A DNA stretch of 64,000 bases, from contig DSBQ01000056.1 in assembly GCA_011045995.1 (NCBI GenBank), positions 1 to 64,000 of the forward strand. Direction: 5' to 3'. Below, one piece after another: positions 54,628 through 63,467 of this stretch. Numbering within the stretch: position 1 is the first letter of the stretch; each line of letters begins with the position of its first letter. The notes below the pieces were generated by a model. That model was not told the DNA's origin. It saw only the letters and a program-made list of their open reading frames with translations, and ran no database searches. The stretch comes from Methanoculleus sp. GTDB lineage: Archaea > Halobacteriota > Methanomicrobia > Methanomicrobiales > Methanomicrobiaceae. The translations under genes and the position numbers were made by a program.

Positions 54628-55668
54628 CTAGGGGAATTTCGGTTTGGTAGCGAGTGCTTCGATAAGCAGCCGCACGCCAGCCTCGATGTCGGCTGTATCG
54701 ACGACCTCGACCGGTGAGTGGATGTACCGTGACGGGATGGAGAGGGGAATGCTGGGGATGCCTCCCCTGACCAGATGAATGATCGTGGCATCGGTGTTGC
54801 CGCCGGTGCCCACCTCGAGCTGGTAGGGAATGTTGCACCGGTCTCCGGTGCTCCGCAGCCAGTCAGCCATGTGTCCGTCGGCGAGAAGGCCCCTGCCCTG
54901 GGCGCTGACCAGAACAATGACCGGCCCCTTGCCCATCTCGGGGCTGGCCTCCTTTCGGGTGACGCCGGGGTGATCGCCGGGGATGGTTACATCGGTTGCG
55001 ATGGCGCAGTCCGGGTCGAGGGTAAACGCACTGACCTTTGCCCCTTTGAGGCCGACCTCTTCCTGGACGGTGAAGACGCCGTAGATGGTGTGCGGTGTTT
55101 TCACTTCCCTGAGAGTCTTTATCAGGAGGGCGACGCCGACGCGGTTGTCGAGGGCCTTGCCGGTGACCCTGCTTCCTGCAAGCCGGGTATATTCGCGGTC
55201 GATGGTGACGGGTGTTCCGATCTCGATACCGAGGTGTGCGACCTCATCTGCCGAGGAGGCACCGACATCGATGAAGAAGTCCTCAATTTTGAGCTCCTTC
55301 TTGCGTTCGTCAGGGGTCATCACGTGCGGGGGTTTGGCACCGACGACTCCCGTCACATCGCCGTTTCTGCCGTGGAGAATGACCCGCTGGGTGTAGAGGA
55401 CCGGGGCAAACCATCCGCCGATGGGGACGAAACGGATGAACCCGTCATCATCGATGTACTGGACCATGAGCCCAATCTCATCCATGTGGGCGGCGATCAT
55501 CACCTTGAACTCGCCCCCGCGCCGGATGGCGACGAGGTTGCCCATACTGTCCTCGGTAAACTCGTCGACGTGTCCTCTCAGCTCTTCTTTGATGATGGCC
55601 CGGATATTGCCCTCGTAGCTGGAAAGCCCGTGCGCATCCGAAAGTTTCTGTAAGAGTTTCTGTACCAT
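54628..55668 (-). CDS. M42-family aminopeptidase
   Basis: 346 residues. Metal ligands in AAHMDEIGLMVQYI, GKALDNRVGVALLI, TVQEEVGLKGAK, and SIPSRYIHSPVEVV at the C-terminus. TET-type self-compartmentalising aminopeptidases or glutamyl aminopeptidases belong here; specificity not deducible. 74 bp upstream of the RecA-like gene. Confidence 0.92.
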   Translation of the reverse strand: MVQKLLQKLSDAHGLSSYEGNIRAIIKEELRGHVDEFTEDSMGNLVAIRRGGEFKVMIAAHMDEIGLMVQYIDDDGFIRFVPIGGWFAPVLYTQRVILHGRNGDVTGVVGAKPPHVMTPDERKKELKIEDFFIDVGASSADEVAHLGIEIGTPVTIDREYTRLAGSRVTGKALDNRVGVALLIKTLREVKTPHTIYGVFTVQEEVGLKGAKVSAFTLDPDCAIATDVTIPGDHPGVTRKEASPEMGKGPVIVLVSAQGRGLLADGHMADWLRSTGDRCNIPYQLEVGTGGNTDATIIHLVRGGIPSIPLSIPSRYIHSPVEVVDTADIEAGVRLLIEALATKPKFP

Positions 55669-55675
55669 GCTCTCA

Positions 55676-56788
55676 TTATCCTGTTACTGTTGCAATTCTC
55701 TTCAGTGCTTCAGTGATGTTCTCCCGTGATGCGGCATAGCTGAAGCGGGCATAGTTCCCGGCATTGGCGCCGAAGGCGTCACCGGGGATGATCACGACAC
55801 CTGCATTGATGATGGCTTGGAACAGCTCGCGTTCCATGGGAACGAACATGTAGAAGGCGCCTTCCGGCTTCGGGAAGTCAAACCCGAGGCGGGTGAGGCC
55901 GTCGTAGAGAAGGTCGCGCCGCTGTGCGTATTCGTCCTTCATCATCCGCACGCAGTCGTTTCCTCCCGTATAGGCGGCAATGGCGGCATACTGGGAGATG
56001 GAGGTCGCACAGGTCTGGCAGTATTGGTGCACCTTGACCGCCTGCCCGACGATTGCATCCGGGGCTGCCATATACCCAAGGCGCCATCCTGTCATCGCGT
56101 AGGTCTTCGAGGTTGCGTTGATGGTGACGACGTTCTCACCGAAGCGGGCGGCGCTTGCGTGCTCTTTTCCGTAGATGAAATGCTCATACACCTCGTCGGA
56201 GATGACCGTCACCCCGGCATCGGCGGCGTATTCCACAATGGCCCGGATGGTCCCGGGGTCTTCCACCGTGCCGGTCGGGTTGGCGGGAGAGTTGAGGACA
56301 AATACCTTCGCCCCGTCCATCTTCTCTTTGCACGCCTCAACATCGAGGTGAAGGGTATCGTCAAGGGGGACGCCGTCCGGACGCCCGCCGGCAAGAACGG
56401 CACAGGCTTCGTAACTGACAAAGCCCGGGTCTGCGAAGAGCACCCGGTCCCCCTCATCAACGAGGGTCGTTATGGTAATGAAGAGGGCCTCTCCCGCCCC
56501 GGCGGTCACGATGACCTGATCCGGAGTATACGAGATCCCATTTTCCACTGCTAATTTGCTGCAGATTGCCTCACGGAGTTCGTATACGCCGGTATTGAAG
56601 GTATATCCCGTCAGGTTGTTTCTGATGGCGTCAATTGCGGCGTCCTTGATGTGATCGGGGGTGGGAAAATCCGGCTGGCCGAGGCCGAGGCTGATGGCGC
56701 CGGGCCGCGCCTGCTGGAAGAATTTTCTGATGCCCGACATCTCGACCTCCTGTACGCGCCCGGAAATCCGAAGTGATGGTTGCGTCAT
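55676..56788 (-). CDS. Class I/II pyridoxal-phosphate aminotransferase
   Basis: 370 residues. GLGQPDFPTPDHI, VTAGAGEALF, NSPANPTGTVED, SDEVYEHFIYG and the PLP Lys in NATSKTYAMTGWRLGYMAAP are all present. Family covers aspartate, alanine and related aminotransferases. Its end is 7 bases before the M42 gene start, so the two are probably cotranscribed. Confidence 0.92.
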   Translation of the reverse strand: MTQPSLRISGRVQEVEMSGIRKFFQQARPGAISLGLGQPDFPTPDHIKDAAIDAIRNNLTGYTFNTGVYELREAICSKLAVENGISYTPDQVIVTAGAGEALFITITTLVDEGDRVLFADPGFVSYEACAVLAGGRPDGVPLDDTLHLDVEACKEKMDGAKVFVLNSPANPTGTVEDPGTIRAIVEYAADAGVTVISDEVYEHFIYGKEHASAARFGENVVTINATSKTYAMTGWRLGYMAAPDAIVGQAVKVHQYCQTCATSISQYAAIAAYTGGNDCVRMMKDEYAQRRDLLYDGLTRLGFDFPKPEGAFYMFVPMERELFQAIINAGVVIIPGDAFGANAGNYARFSYAASRENITEALKRIATVTG

Positions 56789-56800
56789 ACGTATCCTCTC

Positions 56801-57409
56801 CTACTCGATGTTTGCGTGCCGCCCCTTCAAGTCTTTTTCCTCGGTATGGGTGATCTCCATGATGGCGGAGATGACCGCATCCGAAAAGACCATGGCGGTC
56901 GTCTCGAAGATGGTTCCCAGCGGGGCAAATGAGCGGTGTTCGCCCATCATCTGGCGGACTTCATACTCTGCCGATTCATCGTTCACCGCATCGCGGTGGC
57001 TTTCTATGACGACGACGGAGTCGGCGATTCTTCCGATTCTCGAGTCCTTATTGGACGTAATCAGGCCTATTCTTCCCCCGATAGTCTTTGCTGTTTCGCA
57101 TAACTCTGCGATGGATTTCGTCTCGCCCGACCCCGAGTATGCAACGATGGTGTCTCCCGGATGCATTGCCGGTGTGATGGTCTCGCCGACCACGTAGGTC
57201 CTGAGGCCGAGGTGCATCAGGCGCATCGCAAAGGCCTTGGCCACAAGACCCGACCGGCCTGCACCGAGAACGTAGATCCTCTCTGCCGTGAGCAGTTCGC
57301 TGATGAAGGTGTTCACCTCGTCGTCGGAGATGATGTTTGACGTGGCGGTGATGGTCGATGCCATCAGCTTCATCTTGTCCTGCACATTGTTCGACTTGCG
57401 ATCATTCAT
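56801..57409 (-). CDS. hxlB: SIS-domain 6-phospho-3-hexuloisomerase-type protein
   Basis: 202 residues. Sugar-isomerase fold: VLGAGRSGLVAKAFAMRLMHLG, GDTIVAYSGSGETKSI, ITSNKDSRIGRIAD and APLGTIFETTAMVFSDAVI. Hexuloisomerase with HxlA fixes or releases formaldehyde and makes ribulose phosphate in archaea lacking the oxidative pentose route. HxlA is not in the window. Located 12 bp from the aminotransferase gene, same strand. Confidence 0.88.
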   Translation of the reverse strand: MNDRKSNNVQDKMKLMASTITATSNIISDDEVNTFISELLTAERIYVLGAGRSGLVAKAFAMRLMHLGLRTYVVGETITPAMHPGDTIVAYSGSGETKSIAELCETAKTIGGRIGLITSNKDSRIGRIADSVVVIESHRDAVNDESAEYEVRQMMGEHRSFAPLGTIFETTAMVFSDAVISAIMEITHTEEKDLKGRHANIE

Positions 57410-57419
57410 AGCACCATAC

Positions 57420-57630
57420 CTATTTGGAGGAAACTAGATGATGGTTACGAATGCCCGAACCCAGGAAGGGAACTTCCACCCTTCGGGAACGGCGGGCCGT
57501 CGTGGGTCCGGTGCGGTGCGATCGGAGGAGCGGGTCATCCTGAGTCCCGTCCCTTCCGGCCATAGGCCTTGGTCCCACCACGTTCAGCGTTCCGTACTCT
57601 TATATGGTCATGGCAGAGATATTCCTGTGA
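57420..57630. other. GC-rich non-coding stretch with repeated hairpins
   Basis: About 210 bp between the divergent hexuloisomerase and methyltransferase genes. Local stems include GGAAG-GGAA-CTTCC (near 57465) and CCC-TTCG-GGG-like structures, with higher GC than the flanks. No coding frame is convincing. A promoter region or a structured small RNA (either strand) is possible. Confidence 0.3.
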
Positions 57631-58440
57631 ATGCCCCTCTCCCCCTTCGAGCCGTATTATTCACGTGACGGGTGCACGCTCTACCATGCGGACTGCGTCG
57701 TCCTGATGGACAGCCTGCCGGAGCGGTGCGTGGATATGGTCTTCGCCGATCCGCCGTATAACCTCTCGAATGGTGGATTTACCTGCAAATCCGGGAAGAG
57801 AGCGCCGGTGGGCAAGGGTGAATGGGACGAAAGCCAGGGCCTGGAGACGGACTTTGCCTTCCATCAGGAATGGATTGCCGCCTGCCGGCGGGTCCTGAAG
57901 GATGAAGGGACCATCTGGGTGAGCGGGACGTATCATTCTGTCTATGCCTGCGGCTTTGCCCTCCAGGAAGCGGGGTTTCATCTCCTGAACGACATCTGCT
58001 GGTTCAAGCCGAATGCCCCCCCGAATCTCTCCCGGAGGTACTTTACCGCAAGCCACGAGACGCTTCTCTGGGCACGCAAATCCCCCGACGCACGGCATGT
58101 CTTCAATTACGAGGAGATGAAGAACGGGGCATGGGAAAATGATCCAATGAAACGTGAAGGCAGGCAGATGCGGTCTGTATGGTCCATCCCGGCACCGAAG
58201 CGTTCGGAGAAGGTCTTCGGGAGCCACCCGACCCAAAAGCCGCTTGCCCTTCTGACCCGTATTTTAGCCGCCTGCACCCGTCCCGGCGATCTTGTGCTGG
58301 ATCCGTTCACCGGCAGTTCGACGACCGGCCTTGCCGCTCTCTCCCTCGGACGGGAGTATATCGGCATCGATACCGATACGGCATATCTCGACCTCTCGGT
58401 GCGGCGGTTAGAGGACTTCCTGCAACACGGGAAAAAATAG
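57631..58440 (+). CDS. DNA methyltransferase, DpnA-like adenine/N4-cytosine type
   Basis: 269 residues. Motif IV DPPY in MVFADPPYNLSNGGFTCKSG precedes motif I DPFTGSSTTG near the C-terminus, the beta-class order. SWS/PPN-type loops NAPPNLSRRYFTASHETLLWARK and HPTQKPLALLTRIL are as in M2.DpnII and relatives, which act on single-stranded or replicating DNA. No restriction gene is adjacent, so it may be an orphan. Target sequence cannot be predicted. Confidence 0.9.
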   Translation: MPLSPFEPYYSRDGCTLYHADCVVLMDSLPERCVDMVFADPPYNLSNGGFTCKSGKRAPVGKGEWDESQGLETDFAFHQEWIAACRRVLKDEGTIWVSGTYHSVYACGFALQEAGFHLLNDICWFKPNAPPNLSRRYFTASHETLLWARKSPDARHVFNYEEMKNGAWENDPMKREGRQMRSVWSIPAPKRSEKVFGSHPTQKPLALLTRILAACTRPGDLVLDPFTGSSTTGLAALSLGREYIGIDTDTAYLDLSVRRLEDFLQHGKK

Positions 58441-58749
58441 TTATTTGAATTTTTCAATCTCTTCTTCGACTTCCTCGTATCCCTCATCGTAGAAGCCCTG
58501 CTCGTCGGGGGCAAGGTGATGGAGGAGGCGCAGGAACTCGCCCGCGTGGACCTTCTCCTCGTCGGCGATGTCATTGAGGACTTCCTGGGCGAGCTTATTG
58601 TCCGTGGACTCTGCGAGCTGCACGTACAGCTGGATGGCCTCGTACTCCGCGGCGACCATGAAGCGGATGGCACGTATAAGTTCTTCGTCGGTCATTTTGC
58701 GGTCTGCTTTCATTCCGGAGAAGGGTGATCCAAATTCTGGCATTTTCAT
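58441..58749 (-). CDS. Ferritin-like protein of the encapsulated-ferritin type
   Basis: About 102 residues from MKMPEFGSPFSG (58749) or MPEFG (58743, better spaced from AAGGAGG). The core EELIRAIRFMVAAEYEAIQLYVQL and DIADEEKVHAGEFLRLL has the Glu/His diiron ligands of a two-helix ferritin; C-terminal GYEEVEEEIEKFK is charged. The pattern matches the ferritin-like cargo domain fused to encapsulin in Pyrococcus. No encapsulin gene lies in the window. Confidence 0.78.
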   Translation of the reverse strand: MKMPEFGSPFSGMKADRKMTDEELIRAIRFMVAAEYEAIQLYVQLAESTDNKLAQEVLNDIADEEKVHAGEFLRLLHHLAPDEQGFYDEGYEEVEEEIEKFK

Positions 58750-58787
58750 TATCCTCCTTGTATATTCTTCGGTCGTCGTCCAACTAC

Positions 58788-59324
58788 ATGAAGGCACCGG
58801 TCTTCACGATCATTCCTGACGGTCGTGCCGGCGATCCCATTGGGCAGGCATTAAAAGGTCTGCTCCCGTACCTGAAAAAGAGAGGTTTCATGAAGAGAAG
58901 ATCATTTGACGGGATTGCCGGGGCGACCGCCGAGGAGAAGTTCGGATCGCTCGGCATCGTCCCCGGAGAGCAGGAGGATGTCCGGGAGTTGCAGTCGTTG
59001 TCGAAGAACTATGGGTTCGAGGCAGTCCTTTACTTCGAAAGGGACCTGGCCGAGACCTCGACCTATGAAGAGGATGTGATCACCTTCGCGGCCGACCCCG
59101 AGGACTGCCGCCCCTTCGTGCTTGTCACCTCCTTCATCAAATTCGCGTCCGAGAGCGATCCCTCCTTTATTGGGAGGCTGGAGGAGTTCCCGCTGTACGT
59201 GACGGTCCTCACCGTCGGCGAGCGCGAGGCCGGTGGAAAAAAGATCCCCTATGTAAAGTGCCTGATGCCCTTTTTGGATGAGATAGACTTTGACAAGGAG
59301 CCGGAAGGCACCTATATCTCCTGA
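58788..59324 (+). CDS. Hypothetical protein, 178 residues
   Basis: Starts MKAPVFTIIPDGRAGDP at 58788, 39 bp divergent from the ferritin-like gene. Contains GFEAVLYFERDLAETST and EFPLYVTVLTVGEREAGGKKIPYVKC, an alpha/beta protein without recognised catalytic residues or signal. The longer frame from 58725 overlaps the neighbouring start region and is less likely. Function not recognised. Confidence 0.65.
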   Translation: MKAPVFTIIPDGRAGDPIGQALKGLLPYLKKRGFMKRRSFDGIAGATAEEKFGSLGIVPGEQEDVRELQSLSKNYGFEAVLYFERDLAETSTYEEDVITFAADPEDCRPFVLVTSFIKFASESDPSFIGRLEEFPLYVTVLTVGEREAGGKKIPYVKCLMPFLDEIDFDKEPEGTYIS

Positions 59325-59447
59325 TTTTCTCCCTCGGCCCGGTCTCCGGTTCCTCAGCCCTATCCTCCGTCACCGTTTCCCGCGTTTTCACCGTCCTGCA
59401 CGAAATGCCGGTAATTTTACCACCCTGCATGCCGATATGCATCAGGT

Positions 59448-60878
59448 ATGCAGATGCAAGTGGGCGGCAGAGCGGTGGATGCGGCGTGCGGCGAAAGGAT
59501 TCCGGTTCTCAACCCCGCGACCGGTGCAGCCATAGACGATGTCCCGGCGGGCACCGCGGAGGATATCGACCGTGCGTTCGATGCGGCGACGGCCGCGGGG
59601 GACGCCTGGGGCATGATGGACCCGCGGCAGCGGGGAAAGATACTGGGCGGGGCGGCCCGGCTGATTCGGGCGCATCTGGACGAACTCGCCTTCTCCCTTA
59701 CGGCGGAGCAGGGAAAACCCCTCCCCGAAGCACGAAGCGAGGTGCAGGGGTGTGCGAATGTTCTCGAGTATTATCACTCCATATCGGGGTCGCTCCGGGG
59801 CCAGTCGATGCCTCTTGCCTCCTACGGCTATGCCCTTGTCCGCAGGGAGCCGGTCGGGGTATGCGGTGCCATCATACCGTGGAATATGCCGGTCCTTATC
59901 GCGGCGTGGAAGATGGGCCCCGCCCTCTGCGCGGGGAATACGATGGTGATAAAACCCGCCAGTTCGACGCCGCTCACAACCCTGCGAATTGCCGCTCTCA
60001 TGGAGAGTGCGGGCCTCCCGGCGGGGGTCCTTAATATCGTCACCGGCAGTGGTGCTGCCGCGGGGGCGGCGCTTGCCGGCCACGAAGGTCTCGGCCACCT
60101 CTCCTTCACGGGGGAGTCCACGACGGGGATGGAGGTCGCGGCACGGGCGGGACGCCATGCGACGCCTCTCACCCTCGAGCTCGGGGGGAGCGATGCGATG
60201 ATCGTCTGTGCGGATGCCGACCTCGGGGCTGCGGCGGCAGGGGCAGCCGCGAACCGGTTCTACAACTGCGGGCAGACCTGCACCGCGGTCAAACGCCTCA
60301 TCGTCGATGAGGCGGTCCACGTCCCGTTCATGGAGCTTCTGAAGGCGAAGGTCGCCGCCATCGTAACCGGCCCCGGCACGGAGAAGGGGGTCACGATGGG
60401 ACCCTTAAACAGCCCGGAGGGCAGGGAACGTATTGCATCCGCGGTTCGCATGACACAGGAGCGCGGCGAGGGAACGGTCGTCATGGGCGGCGGCATCCCC
60501 CGCGGTGCGGCGTGTGCGGACGGCTGGTTCTTTGAGCCGACACTGGTGGCGGACGTCGCCCCCAAAGCCCCCGTCTGGTGTAAGGAGGTCTTCGGCCCCG
60601 TCCTGCCCGTCATGCGGGCGGAGTCTTTCAATGATGCCGTTGCCATCGCCAATGCAAGTGAGTACGGGCTGGGGGCGTCGGTCTGGACACGAAACCTCGA
60701 CACCGCCTTTCAGGGGGCGGAGTCATTGCAGGTAGGCGTCGTCTGGGTGAACCAGCACCTCCGCCTCCCCCCCGATGTCCCGTTCGGCGGGGTGAAACAG
60801 AGCGGTGTGGGACGCGAAAACGGCGCGGACGCCCTTGAGCAGTATACCCGCACAAAGACGATTCTTATCCGCCGGTAG
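59448..60878 (+). CDS. NAD(P)-dependent aldehyde dehydrogenase
   Basis: 476 residues. Catalytic Cys in NCGQTCTAVKR, Glu in TLELGGSDAM, cofactor PWNMPVLIAAWKMGPALCAGNTMVIKP, and LPPDVPFGGVKQSGVGRENG at the end. Family includes lactaldehyde and succinate-semialdehyde dehydrogenases. The stop converges with cruF (14-base overlap), so it borders the carotenoid cluster. Very GC-rich. Possible role in terpenoid aldehyde oxidation or generic. Confidence 0.88.
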   Translation: MQMQVGGRAVDAACGERIPVLNPATGAAIDDVPAGTAEDIDRAFDAATAAGDAWGMMDPRQRGKILGGAARLIRAHLDELAFSLTAEQGKPLPEARSEVQGCANVLEYYHSISGSLRGQSMPLASYGYALVRREPVGVCGAIIPWNMPVLIAAWKMGPALCAGNTMVIKPASSTPLTTLRIAALMESAGLPAGVLNIVTGSGAAAGAALAGHEGLGHLSFTGESTTGMEVAARAGRHATPLTLELGGSDAMIVCADADLGAAAAGAAANRFYNCGQTCTAVKRLIVDEAVHVPFMELLKAKVAAIVTGPGTEKGVTMGPLNSPEGRERIASAVRMTQERGEGTVVMGGGIPRGAACADGWFFEPTLVADVAPKAPVWCKEVFGPVLPVMRAESFNDAVAIANASEYGLGASVWTRNLDTAFQGAESLQVGVVWVNQHLRLPPDVPFGGVKQSGVGRENGADALEQYTRTKTILIRR

Positions 60879-61650
60879 CGCCGCTTGCCTCCCACGGGCA
60901 GGATGGGCGAAGAAGGGTCCATCCCATCACGCCCATCAGCAGGATGCCGGGGATGACCGGGAGGTAGAGGCCGTGGGCGATGAGATACCCTGTCCAGAGG
61001 CAGACCGTCCAGAACCCGCCCGCAAGGGCCATCACCGGGACGCAGCCGTCCCGGGCAGTCTCTTTTTTTGCGGCAGAGAAGAAGATCGCCGCATAGCAGG
61101 TGCCGGTCACCGCCCACCCGATGAAGTTTTGCAGGGGAACGCCGTAATACGCCCCCGGCACCTCCCAAGCCCAGAATCCCGCATGGACGGCCGCCGGATC
61201 GAAGACGAGGTCAACGGCAAGCCCGACGGCGCCTGCGAGGAGGATGCGGGCAGGGGTGGAGCGGACCGTCCGGGATGCGATGGTCACCGCGGCAAAGAGG
61301 ATGGGAGGATAGGCAAAGAGGACCGTCCAGGGAACGATCCCTCCGATTACATACCCCAGCGTCGCCGAGTAGGTGAAATGACCATACGGGATGCCGGTGA
61401 GGATCGCAAGGCCCTCGACCGCCGCCGGGATGAGGGAGAGAAGGGCGACAAGAGCAAGTCCCTTCCTCCACGAGAGCCACCTGACGAGTGCCGCGTAGGA
61501 CGGCAGTGCCATGGCGATGATGAAGGCCGTCGAGACGGCCTGGTATGCTGCCCCGTCGCCAAAACGGACGACCATGAGGCCTGCAAGAAAAAGGGCAATC
61601 CCGGCGAATAGGGCGATGGTAGTGTTCTCCGGGCGCTGTATGCGGCTCAT
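60865..61650 (-). CDS. cruF: Carotenoid 1,2-hydratase-type membrane protein CruF
   Basis: 261 residues, about seven helices (ALFAGIALFLAGLMVV, VSTAFIIAMALPSYAALV and others) and the DUF422 pattern GHFTYSATLGYVIGGIVPWTV, AGFWAWEVPGAYYGVPLQNFIGWAVTG. In haloarchaea CruF hydrates bisanhydrobacterioruberin to bacterioruberin. Same strand and near the prenyltransferase, phytoene synthase and desaturase genes. Confidence 0.85.
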   Translation of the reverse strand: MSRIQRPENTTIALFAGIALFLAGLMVVRFGDGAAYQAVSTAFIIAMALPSYAALVRWLSWRKGLALVALLSLIPAAVEGLAILTGIPYGHFTYSATLGYVIGGIVPWTVLFAYPPILFAAVTIASRTVRSTPARILLAGAVGLAVDLVFDPAAVHAGFWAWEVPGAYYGVPLQNFIGWAVTGTCYAAIFFSAAKKETARDGCVPVMALAGGFWTVCLWTGYLIAHGLYLPVIPGILLMGVMGWTLLRPSCPWEASGATGG

Positions 61651-61741
61651 TTTTTCCCTCCCGTTCCGGTCGGTGATCTCAGTTCTCTCCCCCTTCCCCC
61701 CCTTTCCGTCGGTCTGTTCATCTCCCCTCCCCTCATCGTTC

Positions 61742-62620
61742 CTACATCTTCAGGTAGACGAGGACGTCAAATGCGAGTCCCCCGAGGGCGGTGTTGACAA
61801 ACGGCAGATACCAGTAGATCCGATTTATGGTAACGCTCTCCCGCAGGAGCAGCAGGGCGGGGAGTGCCGGGTAGATGAGCACCGGGAGAGCAAGCGGGTG
61901 ACCGCCCGCAAGTGCAAGGACGATGGTGGCAAAGACCGTCCAGAAGATGAGGCAGAGGATGAGCGCCGGACGAAAACCTACCCATACCGCGGTCGTCATG
62001 ATGCCGGCCTTCCGGTCACATTCGATGTCGGGGATGGCCGAGAAGATGTGCATCGCGGCGATGTGGCAGAAACCCGCCGCGATGAGGAGCGGCGGGGGGA
62101 GGGCGCCTGCCGCGAGGGTGAACCCGAAGATTCCCGGCATGATGTAGAGCATGTTCGATGAGAAGTCGAGGAGGGGGGTCTCCTTGAACCGGAGCGGCGG
62201 AGCGCTGTAGAAGTACGCAAGGAAGAGGAAGGCGAGGAAGACGGCCCGCCCGGTCCAGTCCTGTACGAGGAGGAGGCCTGCCGAGAATACGGCGACCATC
62301 CCGAGGAGGAGGACGAGGTCGCGGCGTTCTCCGTCGATGAGGAGGTGCTCCTTCCCCTGCTTTTTCGGGTTGATGCCGTCGGTCGCACCGTCCCAGAGGT
62401 CGTTTATGCCGTAGATGAAGATGTTTGCCGGGACGAAGAAGTGGAAGAGATACAGGTAATAGGCGGGGGTGAAGAAGACGCCCCAGTCGGGCATCCCGAG
62501 CGCCACCCCGACGACGTAGGTGCCGCCGGTATAGCACCAGAACCGGAATCGGGAGACGGTGAGGGCGAGATGCAGGGATGCGTGCATCCGGCCCCGTCCG
62601 GCCGCATCAGCGAAGAACAT
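61742..62620 (-). CDS. UbiA-type prenyltransferase, lycopene elongase/hydratase
   Basis: 292 residues, multi-helix. Prenyl-PP motif NDLWDGATD followed by the second acid-rich loop IPDIECDRKAG, as in LyeJ/LbtA enzymes that add dimethylallyl units to lycopene for C50 carotenoids. The start at 62620 overlaps crtB by 14 bases; an inner ATG at 62587 (MHASLHLALTV) is possible. Directly upstream of cruF (91 bp). Confidence 0.85.
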   Translation of the reverse strand: MFFADAAGRGRMHASLHLALTVSRFRFWCYTGGTYVVGVALGMPDWGVFFTPAYYLYLFHFFVPANIFIYGINDLWDGATDGINPKKQGKEHLLIDGERRDLVLLLGMVAVFSAGLLLVQDWTGRAVFLAFLFLAYFYSAPPLRFKETPLLDFSSNMLYIMPGIFGFTLAAGALPPPLLIAAGFCHIAAMHIFSAIPDIECDRKAGIMTTAVWVGFRPALILCLIFWTVFATIVLALAGGHPLALPVLIYPALPALLLLRESVTINRIYWYLPFVNTALGGLAFDVLVYLKM

Positions 62621-63467
62621 GGGAGTGGGTCCGCCCCCCGCCGGGCGTGCGTGCGATGTTTCGCGCCACCCCGGAGACGACCCTCAGGGGCGTCGGCTTC
62701 ACCTTCGCGCGGAAGACCACCATGGGGTCGCGGGCGATAACCCGCGCCGTCCAGGAGTACATGTCCGAGGCGGTGCGTATGGGGATCAGGTACCGGAACG
62801 GGATATAACGGTACCCGTCTTCGCCCGCGTCCCGCCACTCCTCGTACCGCTCGATCTGACTGCGGAGAAATATCCCGAATGCCCCGGGGTCACGGCGGGC
62901 GTCCGCCTCCGTGATGCCGGCAAGGCCGCAGGCCTCATACTCCGCGGCAGGGAGATAGGTCCGCTCCATGCGGCAGTCCTCCTCGATGTCACGGATGAAA
63001 TTAATGAGCTGCATCGCCTTTCCGAGAGACCGGGCGGCCTCCCATGACGCCTCGGGAAGCTCCAGAATCCGAGCCATCATCAGGCCGATCACCTCGGACG
63101 ATCCATACAGGTAGGTCTCCAGCTCTTCGATGGTGCGGTACGGGGAATGAGTGAGGTCCGCCTCCATCGAGGCAAGAAACGCCTCCACCCATGCGGGGTC
63201 GAAGCGGCACTCCTCCATGAGATGCACGAATGAGTCTATGACGACGTCGCCTGCCGGCATACCGGCACGGGCCTTTCGATAGGCGTCACGGAAGGCATAG
63301 AACGCGTCCGCCTGCTGGGGGATGGCGTCGACATAGTCGTCTGCCACCCGGACGAAGCTGTAGAGGACGAAGACCTTTGCGCGAACCACCGGGGGGAAGA
63401 AGAGGGTACTGTAGAAGTATGTCGTGCTCCCCTGCCTGAAGATCGAAAAGAGCTTCCTGTGCATCAT
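62607..63467 (-). CDS. crtB: Phytoene synthase
   Basis: 286 residues. Squalene/phytoene synthase motifs DDYVDAI (residue 42 on) and DIEEDCRMERTYLP hold the magnesium-binding Asp residues; FSIFRQGSTTYFYSTLFFPP and LINFIRDIEED are conserved. Condenses two GGPP to phytoene. Four-base overlap with the desaturase gene upstream. Confidence 0.93.
   Translation of the reverse strand: MMHRKLFSIFRQGSTTYFYSTLFFPPVVRAKVFVLYSFVRVADDYVDAIPQQADAFYAFRDAYRKARAGMPAGDVVIDSFVHLMEECRFDPAWVEAFLASMEADLTHSPYRTIEELETYLYGSSEVIGLMMARILELPEASWEAARSLGKAMQLINFIRDIEEDCRMERTYLPAAEYEACGLAGITEADARRDPGAFGIFLRSQIERYEEWRDAGEDGYRYIPFRYLIPIRTASDMYSWTARVIARDPMVVFRAKVKPTPLRVVSGVARNIARTPGGGRTHSHVLR

Noticed and set aside
54775-55653. 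A 292-codon plus-strand frame
   Set aside because: Antisense to the M42 aminopeptidase.
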